From contig OZ020485.1 of NCBI GenBank assembly GCA_963971405.1, forward strand, positions 34,553,921 through 34,617,920: 64,000 nucleotides of DNA, in the 5' to 3' direction. Position numbers and translations under genes: made by a program. Below the pieces are notes generated by a model, which did not search any database, was not told the origin of the DNA, and saw only the letters and a program-made list of their open reading frames with translations. This stretch comes from Psococerastis gibbosa (taxonomy: Eukaryota > Arthropoda > Insecta > Psocodea > Psocidae). Below are positions 23,660 through 35,380 of this stretch, piece by piece (the stretch's first letter is position 1; each line of letters opens with the position of its first letter).

Positions 23660-24560
23660 CAAGTAGGTAGGATATTAATTAATCTTATTATTTTTAAATT
23701 TTTACCTGCAAATTTCTCAGCAACACAAGTCCCCATAGGGACACTTAGTGCTGAGCTTGACAGTTAAACTGGGATGTGATTGAAAATTTTTGCAGTACAT
23801 TTACTTACCTCCTTCTTAGGTGTACCTAAACTACTATACGTCCATCGGGTTCGGGTATTCTGGCTGGCCCAACAGGATACCTCCACGGCCGGCTACACCC
23901 CATCCCTCCTACAGAAGCCCATCTTTAAGCAACGTATAGTTTCTAAACCATGATAAAATAAAATTTGAAGATTTTGTAAATATCATTATAACTAAAGCAT
24001 TGACAGTGCACACAGTGGTTTAATGCTTAGACCTCCTCCGCTTCTAGTAACAATTTGTGCTATGTCAAGATGGATGGAAATTTGTGAACCAGACTTTCGT
24101 TACTTGTACTCTAAAGTACTATGTAACCGTTTGACTATCTGACGTTAAGTCCCGCGCTACATTAGTGAGGAGCCTCTCCAACAGATACGAACTTTACGTA
24201 GTTAGAAACAATTACCCATCATCATTTTCTTAACAATAAATAAGTTCAAGTATTTAAGTTTCAGCCTTTAAAATCTCTCGAAACTAATATGCTTTACTTG
24301 TGTTACATCTTTTCCCTAACGAAGTTCTTTCAAGTTTACTTGACTTTAACTTATAATTAATGGCAAAAAACTAATTTTGCTTGACTCTAATTTACAGGTA
24401 AGTTTCCTTCCTTGAGCTCAAACTCGTGAAGGGTGAGTAGACTATACTTTATTACCTTGCTGCATTTCAATTTCTTACCGGTGTGGCTGCTTTTATTATG
24501 GCGCTACTATACCCATTCTCATCATATTTCAAAATAACGGTAGAATAATTTATTTCATAG
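23660..24560. other. Unassigned stretch
   Basis: Nothing recognised as a gene. A GC-richer patch near 23840-23940 has no open frame or repeat partner that I can see. Confidence 0.45.
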
Positions 24561-24567
24561 GTTCCTA

Positions 24568-25053
24568 CTACAACCAAAGGCAGATAAACGTTTCTGTTGT
24601 GACATGGGTAGCTAATAGCCCAGATTTGTCACCAATTGGAAACCTTTGGCTCATCATGAAGTAGGTAGTAGCCAAAAAGAGCCCGAAGACAACGGAAGAA
24701 CTGAAGAAGGTATGTGGAGTGGTATTACATCAGCGATGTGCAGTTATCTTGTTTCTTCAATGCCCAAAAGAATTGCCTATGTTATAAAAAACGAAGGAGG
24801 TGTATCGCAGTACGGATAGACAATTCACTTTGACTGTGCGAACTATTACGCCTCGCAAGTTGATGAAACAAATATTAATTCTGAATTGTTCATGCGTGTA
24901 TTTTGTTTGAAGTCTATATTGCTAGATGTACTTTATCATGTCCTCTATAGATTGATAGCAAGTATTCTTTATAATATTATCTATTAAGTATTTTCTTTTA
25001 AAACAGGAGTTATAAATTTTTGAGGTGTGCGAACTTCTGCCTTTGGGTTGTAG
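24568..25053 (+). pseudogene. Tc1-type transposon remnant
   Basis: TIRs read CTACAACCAAAGGCAGA on the left (24568 on) and the inverse of CTGCCTTTGGGTTGTAG on the right (ending 25053), flanked by TA on both sides, the Tc1/mariner duplication. Inside, the frame near 24606-24820 encodes the end of a Tc1 transposase: NSPDLSPIGNLWLIMK (the NSPDxNPIENLW block before the third catalytic residue), then a stop, SPKTTEELKKV, and SMPKRIAYVIKNEGG-x-SQYG with a stop, matching the usual SMPxRxxxVIxAxGGxTxY ending. The DNA-binding domain and the first two catalytic aspartates are lost to an internal deletion, so it is inactive. Confidence 0.85.
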
Positions 25054-25441
25054 TATGTACACACTCTGCAGGAATTCCCTGCGGTCGCAGCCTAACCACG
25101 GTGTCTAAAGAATAACTGATTCGAAAATAAGATTAAATTATTCTAAATAAACCCCAATGAAAGCAAATTTGCTTACGGGAGTTAGTGGAATAAATTAATA
25201 CTTCAAATTGTTTAGTCAGCAGAAATTAATTGTTATGGTAAGTTATTGTATGCTTCACGTATGCACATAACTTACTTTTTTCTGCCCATGTCACACCAAT
25301 TGGATCTTGTGTTCAACTAGTATAATTATTATCATGAAAAGAAGACTTCATAGTCTTATTGTTAGTCTATTGTTTTTTTTTTTTTTGCAATTAAGTCGTT
25401 TTCAATTCAATTCAACTATTATTTCCTGGAATAAATCTATG
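24816..25441 (+). repeat. Family H block, copy 1
   Basis: From ACAATTCACTTTGACTG to AAATCTATGGGCT this is nearly identical to 28495-29030. It holds the right end of the Tc1 remnant, then unrelated DNA, then a retroelement-like 3' end: AAAAGAAGACTTCATAGTC, poly-T, AAGTCGTTTTC and the tail (TTCAA)n. This copy has an extra segment of about 110-120 bp near 24860-24975. Confidence 0.8.
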
Positions 25442-25444
25442 GGC

Positions 25445-26470
25445 TGGGATGCATGTGATATAATTGGATTGGCCATAAATATTTGCTTTCCTATTTATTT
25501 TTCCCTGGAGCAGCCTGTTATAGTTGTCGCTGACTTTTATACTCAGCGGTACGTTTTCATTAACGTCACTAAAACACAAAAAAAATTATAATTTCTTTCG
25601 CTGTACTATGAAATTCTACAAATCAAAAAAGTGCTGGTGCCTCATAACTCAATAACCGAGCTTAAATTTAATTGAGAATATTATAGATGGGAACTCTTTC
25701 ATCAATGCAATGAGATTAAAAGGGGCAAATGACTGAATAAATTTCAAAAATATCTCTGATGAACCTTTTGAAATTCTTTGCCATTAAAATTTTTATGAAT
25801 GACAAAATTAGGGGACCTCTATTGCCACGGAAGTTTCGCTTTTAATTTAACAATATGAAATGTCTTTAAAGATATAAACACATAATAGAGAATAGTAGAC
25901 TGTACGGTTTGATTTTTTGTGGAGTAATTAGGGCTTGAGACTATTTTCTGTATCTGTAGAGTGTTATGGTCTATTTGACTGAATCAAATAAATGAACTTA
26001 AGATTAATATATACAATATAATACACTAAGCTTATACAGTATATAGACTTACCCTAATTACATGGCGCAGCTCTCTTTCTGACATCTCAATAGTCTGAAC
26101 TCGTCTGGGAATTGCCCTCTAAGTCGCTGTTACAAGTCTTTTATCACTTTAGGGAGCCTACCCATCAGTAATCTAAAAGACATGGAATTAGCGCTCTCAT
26201 TGGCTACTAATGACGCACAATTGATGACAGCAGGCCATAGGTACGCTGGTACTCACGTGTGTTACCTTTAGACCTAGCTGACAGCTGTCCAGAGTGAATC
26301 ATTATTATGCAATTGAGGACAGTTATTGTCAGCACAACAAGAGGAATCTAAGTTGTACCACCGAGTGGTGGAAGTGTGAACGATTTCAATGACGCGTTAA
26401 GGTGAGGCGTGGCGACAAATTTCATCTTTACCTCATTGATAATAATTTGCATAAATAACGGGTAGGAAAT
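25445..26470. other. Unassigned AT-rich stretch
   Basis: No gene or clear repeat recognised. Confidence 0.5.
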
Positions 26471-26478
26471 GTACCCTG

Positions 26479-26650
26479 CATGGCCGTGCCCAGGGGGGTG
26501 GTCCATGGGGTCCGGACCCCCCCCCCCGTAATAAATTTTTGTATGTAGACCTGTATGGTTTGAAGAATTTATCTATTAATTCATTAATAAATTACGTGAA
26601 AAAAATTTGGACCCCCCCCCCCCCGAAATCAAAACCTGGGCACGGCCTTG
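26479..26650. mobile_element. hAT-type MITE, 172 bp, perfect 8-bp TSD
   Basis: TIRs GGCCGTGCCCAGG and CCTGGGCACGGCC are perfect over 13 bp; outer bases CAT/TTG match the CAAGG-type ends of related copies. GTACCCTG flanks both sides (26471-26478, 26651-26658). Long C tracts lie near both ends. No coding capacity. Confidence 0.9.
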
Positions 26651-26659
26651 GTACCCTGC

Positions 26660-27840
26660 ATCAGTTAAGCATTGAAACTATCAATGGGTATATATAGTTC
26701 ATTGAAGAGTGGGTATTTGCAATATTTTACAATAAGTACTTGAATAAATTGATCACTTCTGCCGCACCAGGTACCTCCCTCATTGAGTTTTGGAAAGAAC
26801 TCACCAACTCCCGTTTTAGGTGGCCTGCTCGATGATTAATTTGGAACACAAAGTCACGGGAGAGACCTGGGGGGGGGGGGGTGATAGATAGCAGCTGCCC
26901 GCGGTCCAATGCCATAAAATCGTCTCGACAGACGTTGATGAATTCGCATCCCGGCAGATTCCCCCTCTTTTTTTAAATTTAATTTTCCCAGCCAGGTCAG
27001 ATTTCTTGTAATCAAAGATGACGGCAGGTAATTTTTCCATGTAAATAACTGTGAGGGGTTTGCATGGGGTTAGTTACAAGCACTAATTCTTATACCTGGA
27101 AGACTGGTACTTTTGTTTCAAAATATAATATTTTCAACGTAATAATTTCAGGTGCTTCGCGTAATTTATGGCTAATATTACTGTGTGTGATTTTAGTTTA
27201 GACACCGGAAATTTAGCTTGGAAGTGTTTTATTTCGATTTCGAAAAAGTCTCCTTTCAATGCCATGGATTTCCACCAATGCGTTCGTTGTGGCCTTATTA
27301 TAAGCTTGGGTTGCTGTGGGTGACCAGACATACGGATTTATTAGATGATTTATTCTGCAATTCAAGTCAAACAAGCGTGGGCAATTGCCGTATGTTGTTC
27401 TTGCAAATGAATCGGTGGAACTTCGCAGAATACTTGGTATCTAGGACGTCTTAACTGATTCAACATTCTAAAAAAGCTAACTGTTCATTGCACAGGGATT
27501 GTTCATTGCACTGGACAGGGATTGGACGGAAATGAAATTAGTACGCTCTACCTGGTGTCAGAAATAAACTAAGAGACAATTTGGAAGTTAATGGCTCATG
27601 GGTTTAGGGTTTAACTCCGAAGCACTAGAGTCAACGCTCACACCGCCATGATGTTCTGGCGATCATAAACTTTAATAATAATAATAATAATAATACAATA
27701 TATAAAAGTACATACGATGAAAATCATTAGACACGAATAGATAACCAACTTTTTCAGTGTAGTGTAGTTTAGTGTTAGGTTAAGTATAATATTAGTTAGT
27801 TTTTAATTTAATAGTACGGTTATATTTTAGTAGGTAGAAG
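26660..27840. other. Unassigned stretch
   Basis: No confident gene. A run of about 11-12 G lies near 26870, and (AAT)n at 27673-27693. Open frames on both strands around 27134-27454 are about as long as expected by chance. Confidence 0.4.
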
Positions 27841-27845
27841 CTATG

Positions 27846-27945
27846 TACTACCCGGCCACGATAGGATGGCATTTCGACCCTCTTTGCTTATTCGAAAACT
27901 TGCATATTATGCATAACACCAAGTTTATTAAATTTTTATATGTGA
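27846..27945. mobile_element. Half copy of the ACCACGATA-end MITE
   Basis: Begins ACTACCCGGCCACGATAGGA and continues with TTCGAAAACTTGCAT and ACACCAAGTTTA, matching inner parts of 12702-12829 in diverged form. The other end is missing. Confidence 0.5.
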
Positions 27946-28107
27946 TCCAAACGTGATCATACTTTGGTAATTTTTGTTAAATATTTTAAAAGTTGAAATC
28001 GCGTACAAACAATTTAATAAATGCATCGGATTAACCTCTTCAATCGCATCACTAAGTCTGCACCTAATATGGGTCTCCGACTGCAAGGTGTGTAGAGCCT
28101 CTCATAA

Positions 28108-28269
28108 GACGGGTATTCCATATACGTCAATCGTCAACGAAAAATTGAAAAATGACGTCAAAATGACGTAAATTGACGTGGTAGCAGAATTTTTAGTATG
28201 TCTTTAATGTCTGCTAAAACGTCATTTTTCAATTTTTCGTTGACGATTGACGTATATGGAATACCCGCC
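28108..28269. mobile_element. Foldback MITE, family E, 162 bp
   Basis: Same subfamily as 4920-5081 but with the interior inverted. Ends are GACGGGTATTCCAT and ATGGAATACCCGCC; flanks TAA on the left and CAA on the right, a degraded duplication. The GACGT-rich arms are nearly perfect complements. Confidence 0.82.
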
Positions 28270-28494
28270 CAAGTACAAGCCACCGCAGTCGCGTGCTATT
28301 ATTTATGTTTTTTATCAATCCATTCTTTCTTACATTCTTTTTTTTTTTTCTTTCGGTATATTATGCGCATACCAAGGTCAGGGAGCATCAGGGATGAAGT
28401 ATCAGGGACGGTGGAAGGGTTGAACACCAAGAAGAAAGTCCACGCTGACTCCGCACTTGTTTATTTTATCTGCCTACCTTTTTTGCATGAGCAT

Positions 28495-29030
28495 GACAAT
28501 TCACTTTGACTGTGCGAACTATTACGCCTCGCAAGTGTATAGCAAGTATTCTTTATAATATTATCTATTAAGTATTTTCTTTTAAAACAGGAGTTATAAA
28601 TTTTTGAGGTGTGCGAACTTCTGCCTTTGGGTTGTAGTATGTACACACTCTGCAGGAATTCCCTGCGGTCGCAGCCCAACCACGGCGTCTAAAGAATAAC
28701 TTATTCGAAAATAAGATTAAATTATTCTAAATAGACCCCAATGAAAGTAAATTTGCTTACGGGAGTTAGTGGAATAAATTAATACTTCAAATTGTTTAGT
28801 CAGCAGAAATTAATTGGTATGGTAAGTTATTGTATGCTTCACGTATGCACATAACTTACTTTTTTCTGCGCATGTCACTCCGATTGGATCTTGTGTTCAA
28901 CTAGTATAATTATTAGCATGAAAAGAAGACTTCATAGTCTTATTGTTAGCCTATTGTTTTTTTTTTTTTTTGCAATAAAGTCGTTTTCAATTCAATTCAA
29001 CTATTATTTCCTGGAATAAATCTATGGGCT
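28495..29030 (+). repeat. Family H block, copy 2
   Basis: Duplicate of 24816-25441, colinear, lacking about 110-120 bp. It starts inside the Tc1 remnant, so it inherited the Tc1 right end and not its left end. Sequence differences are few, which makes the duplication fairly recent. Confidence 0.8.
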
Positions 29031-29540
29031 TGCCGGCAAGAGCTGTGAAACTATTTTACTCTCCCTGTATTTTTATGTAGAAAGTCGCCCGGAAAAGAGA
29101 AGTTTATTATTTTGGAACATGAGTTTTATCGTGATTCCACACGTAATATTTCTAATTCTCTTAGTACGTAGTACCTATAACTCAAATTTTTCATCAATAA
29201 GTCATCTGGATGCCTACATACAGTAATATCGTGGTACTAGTTAGTGTGATTTCGTGAACTACGTATTTACTGTACGCTGAAATAGCACTTTCTCTTTCAC
29301 AGATACTGTACTTGGGTTCGATATACATATAGAGTATAACCCCTTGTAAGCTCTTTTGAGAGCACACTGTATCATGTTGAGTGGAGCATCAAATATGGTT
29401 TAAAACCATTAATTTGTAATTCATCTCTCTGCTCTAGCACTAATAATCGATCTTCCTCTCTGTTGTATTTGATGGATTGGAAAATTTGAAATATTTACCT
29501 CATAGATTTTCTGTCTTTGTAGATTTTCTTACTCTCATGA

Positions 29541-30074
29541 ATGTGAATTAGCCCCCTCCCCCAACCAAACTAGCAAAGGGGAGGAGACCAAACGGGGTTT
29601 GTTCACATTAATAATGATCAACGACCACAATATATCTGACTTTAAAAAAAACCTTTGTGTAAAACCCTCCGAAATTAAGTTAGCCCAAAATATATAAATT
29701 ATTCCGAGATATGATTTGTATTGATCTACATGCCGAATTTCATCGAAGTTCATTGAGTAGTTTGTCCTCAAATCGACGAACAGACAGAGCTACAGGCAGA
29801 CGTTTCGTATAAACCGTTTTTTTTTTTTTATTCCTGTGGGCGATTACTTTTTACATCTTTTAACCTGGAATTAATAATGTTAACAAGATGATGTTATAAT
29901 GGAAAGTCCTAGTCTAAATTGGTTTGTTTACATTTTTAACCCCGAGAACTTCTAATACTAAACTACATATTAGACGCGCTTTGACCTCAAAACTTATAAA
30001 AACCGTTGAACTCTCTAAATCGAAAATTTCAACTATCACAAAGCTTTCTTTACACTAATGTACAAATAGGAAAG
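29541..30074 (-). repeat. Family A copy, interrupted
   Basis: The minus-strand family A text is recognisable in two pieces. 29541-29826 includes GCCGAATTTCATCGAAGTTC and AATCGACGAACAGACAGA. 29984-30074 includes GACCTCAAAACTTATAAA and CACAAAGCTTTC. Between them lies about 158 bp of other DNA holding a family B core. This is one of the more diverged family A copies. Confidence 0.65.
29880..29945 (+). repeat. Family B core inside family A
   Basis: GTTAACAAGATGATGTTATA, then ATGGAAAGTCCTAG and TTGTTTACATTTTTAACC: a family B core nested in the family A copy, hence younger than it. Confidence 0.6.
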
Positions 30075-30119
30075 CAAACATAATGATTATTTTTTATCTA
30101 TTTAAACTCCAGTATAATA

Positions 30120-30614
30120 GGGGTCTTCACAGTGTTCGTGTTATCGAGTTAGATGTGCTATTCAACTTAACACACAATCGTGAGTGGACCTCGGGAGTGA
30201 GTTATCATGCTGTATCGACAGAGTAAACAACGTGGTAGTAGTCAGACGTTCGTGGCACGGCTTTAAAGAAAGTGGCAGAACTCTATTCTAGTGCCACATT
30301 TGTTTATATTTTTTGTTCATTTTTGTTATTATAATTTTAAGTATTTACGGTAATTGCTTGTGATAATTGATTACACAAATAAATTTAAATACTACAAAAT
30401 TTTAAACTCGTGTTTCAAATCAATCGAAAAAAACAAATATGGCGGCGGTCAAACCTGAGCTATAGCAAGGTAAATAACACGTTAACCAACTTGGAAGTGG
30501 GTTTAGGATAGTACGCTGTTTAGCTTGGTTATCGGGTTATTGGTGTGTTAACTTAACTTGATATAACACACTTAACTAGGTATAACTCGATAGCACGAAC
30601 ACTGTGAAGACCCC
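30120..30614. mobile_element. MITE with 32-bp TIRs and TA flanks
   Basis: Ends GGGGTCTTCACAGTGTTCG and its inverse, extending to about 32 bp with one or two mismatches. TA flanks both sides (30118-30119, 30615-30616). The interior contains ATGGCGGCGGTCAAACC. A left-truncated second copy lies at 52690-52940. A TA duplication is compatible with a Tc1/mariner-type mobiliser; no transposase is present. Confidence 0.78.
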
Positions 30615-31136
30615 TATTACATTGCCTTAATTAATGTACGGTATTGAATGGTTACCTCATTTAAATGATAATTATGTTGCAATATATTGTTGAAGATGGG
30701 AAGAGGAGTTTCCTATGTAGCCAAAACCTGTGTTACCGAGAGGCGGTTTGGCTGAATAGTATGGGCCTACTTCTTGTGATCTCGACTCATTGTACTGTGC
30801 TAAAGCTGCAGCACGCAAGAGGAAATACTGATTCAAAATTCCTCACAGCCGGGGTTCCCATTTGCTAACTAGCGTATTTCTCGTGAGTGAATAATAAACT
30901 TCACCTGAGTGATCAAAGGTGGAATCTATGTCTCCTTCAAACAATATAGCGTAAGATTCGCGGAAGAAGAATTTATTCTTTGATTTCAGGAAATGTTTTT
31001 GTAATAAATGAAGCCCTGAGGCACATCCTCTTGTTTATAATGATGCTCGCTTCCATGAAGTTTCTTTAGGCAGTCTAATTAGTTAATTCGGAGAATGCAC
31101 AAACATGCCTCAATGCTTAGACTCCTTCTTATCAGA

Positions 31137-31484
31137 AGCCCTATTATGGCGATTTGGGATTAACGTAACACCGGGGTTTATTCAATTGTTTTAAACAAAT
31201 TAGTGCAAAATGCGCGAGAAATTCAAATTGATAAAGCAATCCTCGGTTATATTTATGGTTTTCAATTTTTCTCTCTAGATGCATAGACATGCACATTAAT
31301 TAAAGTTCTTATTATATTTCAAAATTCTACCTGCACATGTGAATGTTTATTATAGTATTTCCTTCTATTATATAGAACAATGCAAATTCACTTGCATTCC
31401 GATAATTTATTAATTTGAATTTCCTGCGCATATTAAAAAGTAAACTCTGGTGTTACGTTAATCCCAAATCGCCGTAATAAGGCT
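31137..31484. mobile_element. MITE with about 44-bp TIRs
   Basis: The left arm AGCCCTATTATGGCGATTTG, continuing GGATTAACGTAACACCGG, is matched by the inverted right arm at 31441-31484 with few differences. No clear TSD. The interior is AT-rich and non-coding; the two open frames at its right edge are shadows of repeat DNA. Confidence 0.75.
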
Positions 31485-31740
31485 ACTAGTAATATGTCAA
31501 ACAGAGAAAAATATGTTGTCTTTTTTTCAACAATGCATTGGAGAACATGTTCTATTATATATGTAGTTTGGAAGTTTACGGGAAAAAACAAAATGGGCCC
31601 TGTATGCATTTTCGGATTAAATAAATTCACTTGGTGGGTAGTAGGGGGCTTCATTCTGTACCAACTCATATGCGGAGCCACTCAGATTAAGGCTGGTATT
31701 CCTAGTTAACTGACCTCTTTTGATCAATATACAACGTATA

Positions 31741-31813
31741 GAGTAGTAAAATTAAACAAAGTTGCACAATTTCCACAAAAATTTTAGTGCAAATTTGTTT
31801 AATTTTACTACTC
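31741..31813. repeat. Short hairpin, about 27-bp stem
   Basis: GAGTAGTAAAATTAAACAAA at 31741-31760 is exactly inverted at 31794-31813, and GTTGCAC/GTGCAAA extends the stem inward, leaving a loop of about 19 nt. It could be a tiny foldback element or a small-RNA precursor-like hairpin; the sequence alone cannot decide. Confidence 0.6.
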
Positions 31814-32913
31814 TACACATTATGTTTCGTTTCCACGAAGTCACGAGAGAAACCCAACATTGAATATACAACGTCCTGACCTATGTAGGATATCGGCCTC
31901 AAATATTTAACCAATAATTCTACACAATAGGTTTTCACAAAAGTGTAATTTATATTTACACGTTTCGCCATCAATAAAATAATAACTTCGTATTTTTCGT
32001 GAATTAACGGAAAACGCTTGCTCTACGTGAAATACTATTATAATGGGTATATTATACCTTGCTTACAAGAGATTGGCCATTGAATTTCCCCTCAATAAAC
32101 TTTACTTTGAAATTTGTGGGTTGGTTTGGCTAGGCTTGGCGGTCGCATTTGAAAATTAGTAGTTTTTCAGTCATGTTTCTCCTGACTTATGCAGGATACT
32201 GCCCTAAATTGTATTTCAGATGATACACAACAAACTTAAACACAATATATTTGAACAAAAAGCCACAGGATACAACCCAGCAGCGTCCTTGATGTCGCAA
32301 ATATGTCAATCACTCAGAAGCATTATGTTGCACATTTATTTTGCAACTTTTGTAAATTAATTAATTTAATCATTTAGGCAAACAATTTGTCTATCCATCC
32401 ATATTACGGAGTTATTGGGTTAGATTTAAATAAGAGGTAAATGTTTTTGTCACGGACCACATGTTTGACTTGTTGGTGCGCTATAACTTGTAACCTAATC
32501 ATATACTCTTGTCTTACAATCATGAAATATGGCTTTTCCAATAAAAATGTTACTTGTGTTCCGGAAGCCAATGGTTTTTATGACAATACACTTTGATTTG
32601 GGGTAGCTTATGATATTGGAACGGAAAATAATTTAGTAAATTGTTCATGCCGACTATTTTAGAACATGGAAAATGAAGACAATTTTCTTTCTTTCTTTCT
32701 TATAATTCCCAAAAATTTTAGATAACCGGTCAAAAGGAACAAGATTCCGGAAAATTAAGTCAGCGACCCATCATTTGGCCATGAAATTACAATAGATAAT
32801 AATTTGCATGGCTCCTTCAAATATAAGTAATATGACGCATGATGGTTTGATGAAAATCTTCTCTTTGATGCCCTTATTAATATAATATTTATGTATTATC
32901 TATATTATTTATT

Positions 32914-33579
32914 GCTTTCCAATTTATACGTAGTATAAGGAAAGCTTTGTGATGGTCGAAATTTTCGATTCTGAGATTTCAACGGATTTACACGTTTTGA
33001 GGCCCCAGGAACCCAAAAAAGTGGTTTTACGAAATGTCTGTCTGTCGCTCTGGCTGTGGGTCGATTTCCGGGCAAAATACTCGGTCGATTTAGATGAAAT
33101 TTGACATGTAGGTTCACAAAATCAAAAATCATACCTCGAGACAATTTTTTTTACTTGGGGCTAACTCAATTTTGGGGGGTTTTATTCTCAAAAAACTAAA
33201 AAAAACGCCTAAAAAACTTATTTCTCAAAAACGGCTCCAATGATTTCTTTTAAATTCACATATATTGTAGCCGTCATTAATGTCAACAAAATGCGGTGGG
33301 TCGCGTGCCCCTTGATGGTTTGGTTTTGGGGGTAAAAAAATAAAAATAACTAAATTTTCATAAAAAATGACTGAAAAATAATTTCTCTGTGGAACCTTTC
33401 TATCGATGATTTCTACCTTCAGATATGTTTTAGGTGTTCATTAGAGTAACCCCCCCCCCCCCGCCGAGGGATTCGAAATTTAACCATAGGGAAATTATTT
33501 ACAATGAAATGAACCATTATGTCCATCTACTACTTTATGAATTGGAAAGCATGTTCGAGTAAACTCGGACCGGTTCTTT
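32914..33579 (+). repeat. Family A copy
   Basis: Starts GCTTTCCAATTTATACGTAG and ends AATTGGAAAGCATGTTCGAG followed by AACTCGGACCGGTTC. It contains TTTTGAGGCCCCAGGAACCC, a TCTG-rich patch, CGGTCGATTTAGATGAAATT and a run of about 14 C near 33453. The GCTTTCCAATTTA ends are in inverted orientation, so it may be a non-autonomous DNA element; no TSD is proven. Confidence 0.75.
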
Positions 33580-34068
33580 CATTGTGGACCAGTTGAGTCT
33601 TATTAATTTATTTCACCCAAAAATAAATAAAGCCATGGCCGAGGGGGTAATAGGAGAACAGCCTGAGCTGAAGACAAGGGGAAAATTGGAGGAGGAATAG
33701 AAAGTTGGTGGGTGGGAAAGTGCTGAGGCAATCATCGGGGGATAAGACGGGGAGTTTGACCCATGAAATCAAGCGATAAGTTTATAATGAGCACGAGAGC
33801 CACAGAGAGCAAATCCTCTTTCACAGCAACTTCAGACTTCGCTTTACTTCAACCTCTTTGCCTTTGGATGCCAAATTTAAAATTATTCAGGTGTACATAA
33901 GTGAGGTTGACAGAAGTACATTTGGCAGTGGAATAAAAATAACAATATTGCGTTCCTTTTAATGTTTTTACGGTAGATACCTAGTAAAATTGAGAATCTG
34001 AATATTGATTGTAAAATAGTAAGTGATGGTCCGGTAAGTAAGATGCACATTAATTACTTCATATTTTT

Positions 34069-34210
34069 GGTGCCAAGATGGTAGCGTGCTTGTGCGAGTC
34101 GGAGACTTGCCGTAACTTAACACGGGTATACTAACCTACGGATGCGACTGAGAGGTCAATCGGATGAATTCATTAAATTGTTTGTATGTAATTAATCTTT
34201 TTCAAAATAA
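34069..34210 (+). mobile_element. Family C SINE-like repeat, shorter
   Basis: Diverged copy lacking about 30 bp: AAGATGGTAGCGTGCTTG, GAGACTTGCCGTAACTTAAC and GAGGTCAATCGGATGAATTC, with an A-rich tail. Confidence 0.65.
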
Positions 34211-34296
34211 AAATAAATAACTATATTATTAGTTCGAATAAAGCCCAATGAGTCAGATTGGGGAAACGGGCAATTTTTGATTCAATGGCTTCGGGT

Positions 34297-34484
34297 CAAG
34301 GGCGGATTTTGCCTCCAATTTAGGGGGGGTCAGCGGTCAGGTTCAGTGGATTATAACATTAAAAAACAGTATTATTTTTAATTTCCACTGTAAACCCATT
34401 GTTATCTAGTGTAAGTTAATTTATTTTGGGGGGTGGGGGGTCCGGACCCTCTGACCCCCCTCCCCCGCCCTAAAATCCCCCTTG
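34297..34484. mobile_element. hAT-type MITE, 188 bp, perfect 8-bp TSD
   Basis: Ends CAAGGGCGGATTTT and AAAATCCCCCTTG; CTTCGGGT flanks exactly at 34289-34296 and 34485-34492. Interior G and C tracts near the ends include TCCGGACCCT, shared with the copy at 26479. Confidence 0.88.
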
Positions 34485-34499
34485 CTTCGGGTTGGTGTC

Positions 34500-35375
34500 G
34501 TAATAGCGCATCTTTGAACTAGTTCGCCTACTCGAAAGTTCTAGGGGACACAATAATATAAATGTCTGAAAACTCAATGAAATCGTTGCCCTAGGGTCTA
34601 GTGCAAAGTTCAATGAGCTACTCACTAGAAGTAGGTCCACGTCCATAAAAGGCCCTACAAAATAATAATAATGCCGGCCTACTGCATAAGTGAAACTTCT
34701 TCTCTCCAACATTATACCAATAATTTGAGAATTTACTTGATTGTAGGCTTCATTTATATATTTTAAGTCAAGAGCTAATGTAAAAGATTAAGAAGTCCCC
34801 CTCTTGTTCCCTATTGTTCGAAAAAACATAGTGGGAGGTGTGTACATAGGTAGGTTATAGGTATCGCTTTTCTTTAGATTTGACTGTAATAGTAGAGAGG
34901 TTGTCTCTCATGGAATACATAACGAAATTTACATTGAAAGCGTTCTCTATCTCTGTCTCTCTCCCTCTCCGGTCACATGATCTCAGAAATGCTGAATTTA
35001 AATCAGTACTGTTTAAAATGCGTGAGGAGTACGTGAAAAGACTATGCTAATGCTCAATTCCATCTGGAGAACATTAAGATTAGTCCAACAAGATACAGTT
35101 AAATCTAAATAAAAACCATTTGAAGTAATTACACGTGGAGGCAAACTAATCGAAAAGGAGATGAAAGTTTTGTGCAGAAGGAGAATCAAATACAGAATCA
35201 GAACGAACAAGACAAACAACTTAAGATAGTAATTCAAATTTACGATCAGGAGCAGCAAGTCTAAGGAGACTTAATTGTTTCAGCTAAAGTTTATTGCCAG
35301 CTCGCGTAACAAATGTGTCCTAAAGTCTCGGTGGCTTCATCACGAACGTGGGGGTCCACAAGACATTTCAGCTCA
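34500..35375. other. Unassigned stretch
   Basis: No gene or repeat partner recognised. A TCTC-rich simple segment lies near 34944-34972. Confidence 0.45.
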
Positions 35376-35380
35376 ATTTG

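Noticed and set aside
23045..23700. TSD for the LINE remnant at 23045 (ATATTA on both sides)
   Set aside because: Six AT-only bases in AT-rich flanks are expected by chance and there is no tail to fix the 3' boundary.
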